Shown piece after piece: positions 59,541 through 60,288 of a DNA stretch of 60,288 nucleotides. The first letter of the stretch is position 1. Each line of letters starts with the position of its first letter. A program made the translations under genes and the position numbers. Source of the stretch: an uncultured Actinomycetes bacterium. GTDB taxonomy: Bacteria > Actinomycetota > Acidimicrobiia > Acidimicrobiales > Microtrichaceae. The stretch is taken from NCBI GenBank assembly GCA_903852755.1, contig CAINRS010000163.1, positions 1 to 60,288 on the forward strand. The letters run 5' to 3'. A model generated the notes under the pieces. It had not been told where the DNA came from. It was given only the letters and a program-made list of their open reading frames with translations, and ran no database searches.

Positions 59541-60288
59541 ATGCGCCGAGTGGCGGTCAGTGGATTGGTGGTGTGCGCACTGGTGGCGACGGTGCTCGTC
59601 AGTTCCGGCGTCGAGGTGGCTGCAGAGTCGTTGAACTCCGGGGCACAGTCTGGGGTGTCGATCCCTCAGCCCCTGATGGCGGCCACAGCGGGTGGGCCCG
59701 CTGCGTCATCGCTCACGGTGACCTCGAGTGGTCAGGCGCCCGTGGCGGTGATCTCCGTGTCTGCATCAACAGGTGCCGCCCCGTTCGCAGTCGACCTCAA
59801 CGGCTCGAACTCCACCGATGTCGACGGTGTCATCACTGACTACGAGTGGGACTTCGGGGACGGGACATTCTCCTTCGAGTCAGTCGCTTCGGGTGTGTCG
59901 GTGTCGCACACGTACGCCGCGCCGGGTTCGTACACGGCGGTGTTGACGGTGACGGATGATCAGGGGCTTTCCTCGTCGTCGTCCCAGGTGATCGACGTGA
60001 CCGTGAACCCGGGGGCTGTGATCAGCAATGGCCTGGTCATGCTTGGGGTCAATGGCGCTGGCAACCTTGTTGCCTCCGACGTGGGACTCAAGTTCATCCC
60101 GACAGACGGGGATGCGATCACACCCGGGTGCGCCTGTGAAGGCTGGGGCGTGGCTGATTCGCGGACTCGAGTCTCAGGATGGGCGAACCAGAATCAAGGG
60201 GGAACCTCGAATCTCATCCCGGTGTCGTTTGACTCGACCGCAACTACTGCGACCGCAGTCAGTCGAATCGGGGAAACCTTCCGGGTCA
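59541..60288 (+). CDS. Secreted PKD-domain protein, 3' truncated by window end
   Basis: About 249 residues are visible from ATG 59541 (GGGGG upstream; an in-frame GTG precedes it). Signal peptide RRVAVSGLVVCALVATVLVSSGVEVAA, then a Ser/Ala/Gly linker. A PKD domain covers about 70-155: APVAVISVSASTGAAPFAVDLNGSNSTD, the hallmark YEWDFGDGT, and HTYAAPGSYTAVLTVTDDQG. After it a new beta-rich region begins (NGLVMLGVNGAGNLVASDVGL...), which is not recognised, with a Cys pair CAC. The gene continues beyond the window. Another extracellular binding protein, in keeping with the surrounding secreted set. Confidence 0.88.
   Translation, partial: MRRVAVSGLVVCALVATVLVSSGVEVAAESLNSGAQSGVSIPQPLMAATAGGPAASSLTVTSSGQAPVAVISVSASTGAAPFAVDLNGSNSTDVDGVITDYEWDFGDGTFSFESVASGVSVSHTYAAPGSYTAVLTVTDDQGLSSSSSQVIDVTVNPGAVISNGLVMLGVNGAGNLVASDVGLKFIPTDGDAITPGCACEGWGVADSRTRVSGWANQNQGGTSNLIPVSFDSTATTATAVSRIGETFRV

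Overview
The window is high-GC actinobacterial chromosome. Three things point to a rod-shaped, deep-branching actinomycete of the Acidimicrobiia type: GTG starts with 4-base GTGA/ATGA overlaps, a conserved core order (tig-clpP-clpX-folC, ndk, mreBCD-mrdA-rodA, radical-SAM pair-rng-rplU-rpmA-obgE-proB ... proA), and lavish secreted RCC1 propellers. The class assignment is inferred from gene content, not from a marker-gene tree. About 40 protein genes and two tRNAs (Gly-UCC, Pro-UGG) are present, and almost no DNA is non-coding.

Layout. 1-4.2 kb: minus-strand surface genes (parallel beta-helix lipoprotein, 14-blade RCC1 protein) and tRNA-Gly. 4.3-10.9 kb: aquaporin, CPBP protease, membrane alpha/beta hydrolase, BrkB-like membrane protein, CoA-transferase family protein, tRNA-Pro. 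11-16.3 kb: proteostasis (trigger factor, a single ClpP, ClpX), folC and ndk. 16.5-22.1 kb: the rod-shape elongasome mreB-mreC-mreD-mrdA-rodA. 22.2-31.3 kb: radical-SAM pair, RNase E/G, L21, L27, dGTPase, Obg and ProB. 31.3-44.2 kb: eight minus-strand genes that separate proB from proA. They are a PspA-like protein, MurJ and its coupled partner, two more 14-blade RCC1 proteins, and a translationally coupled AAA+/solute-binding/VWA operon. 44.3-48 kb: proA, then a MoxR/CoxE-type VWA pair. 48.2-58 kb: a 2,489-residue secreted protein of RCC1 propellers and IPT/TIG domains, followed by an LCP transferase and a lipoprotein. 58-60.3 kb: GNAT-like protein, DUF985 cupin-like protein, and a secreted PKD protein that runs off the end.

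Most striking system: four secreted RCC1 proteins contain 14, 14, 14 and 35 blades, 77 in all and always whole multiples of seven. This implies eleven complete seven-bladed propellers. Nearly every blade carries two cysteines ten residues apart (HTC...RCWG), which would allow a disulfide-stapled hairpin per blade. In the giant protein the propellers are separated by 1, 3, 1 and 2 IPT domains. An LCP-family transferase follows directly, so attachment to the wall is conceivable. The same window holds two separate AAA+/VWA chaperone-like modules on either side of proA.

Expression signals are unusually readable. At a dozen or so gene fronts a TANNNT -10 box ends 6-9 nt before the start codon with no ribosome-binding site, the layout of leaderless transcripts. 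This decides several starts (ndk, dgt, LCP). Five convergent junctions contain perfect or near-perfect GC palindromes without a T-tract and may act as bidirectional terminators.
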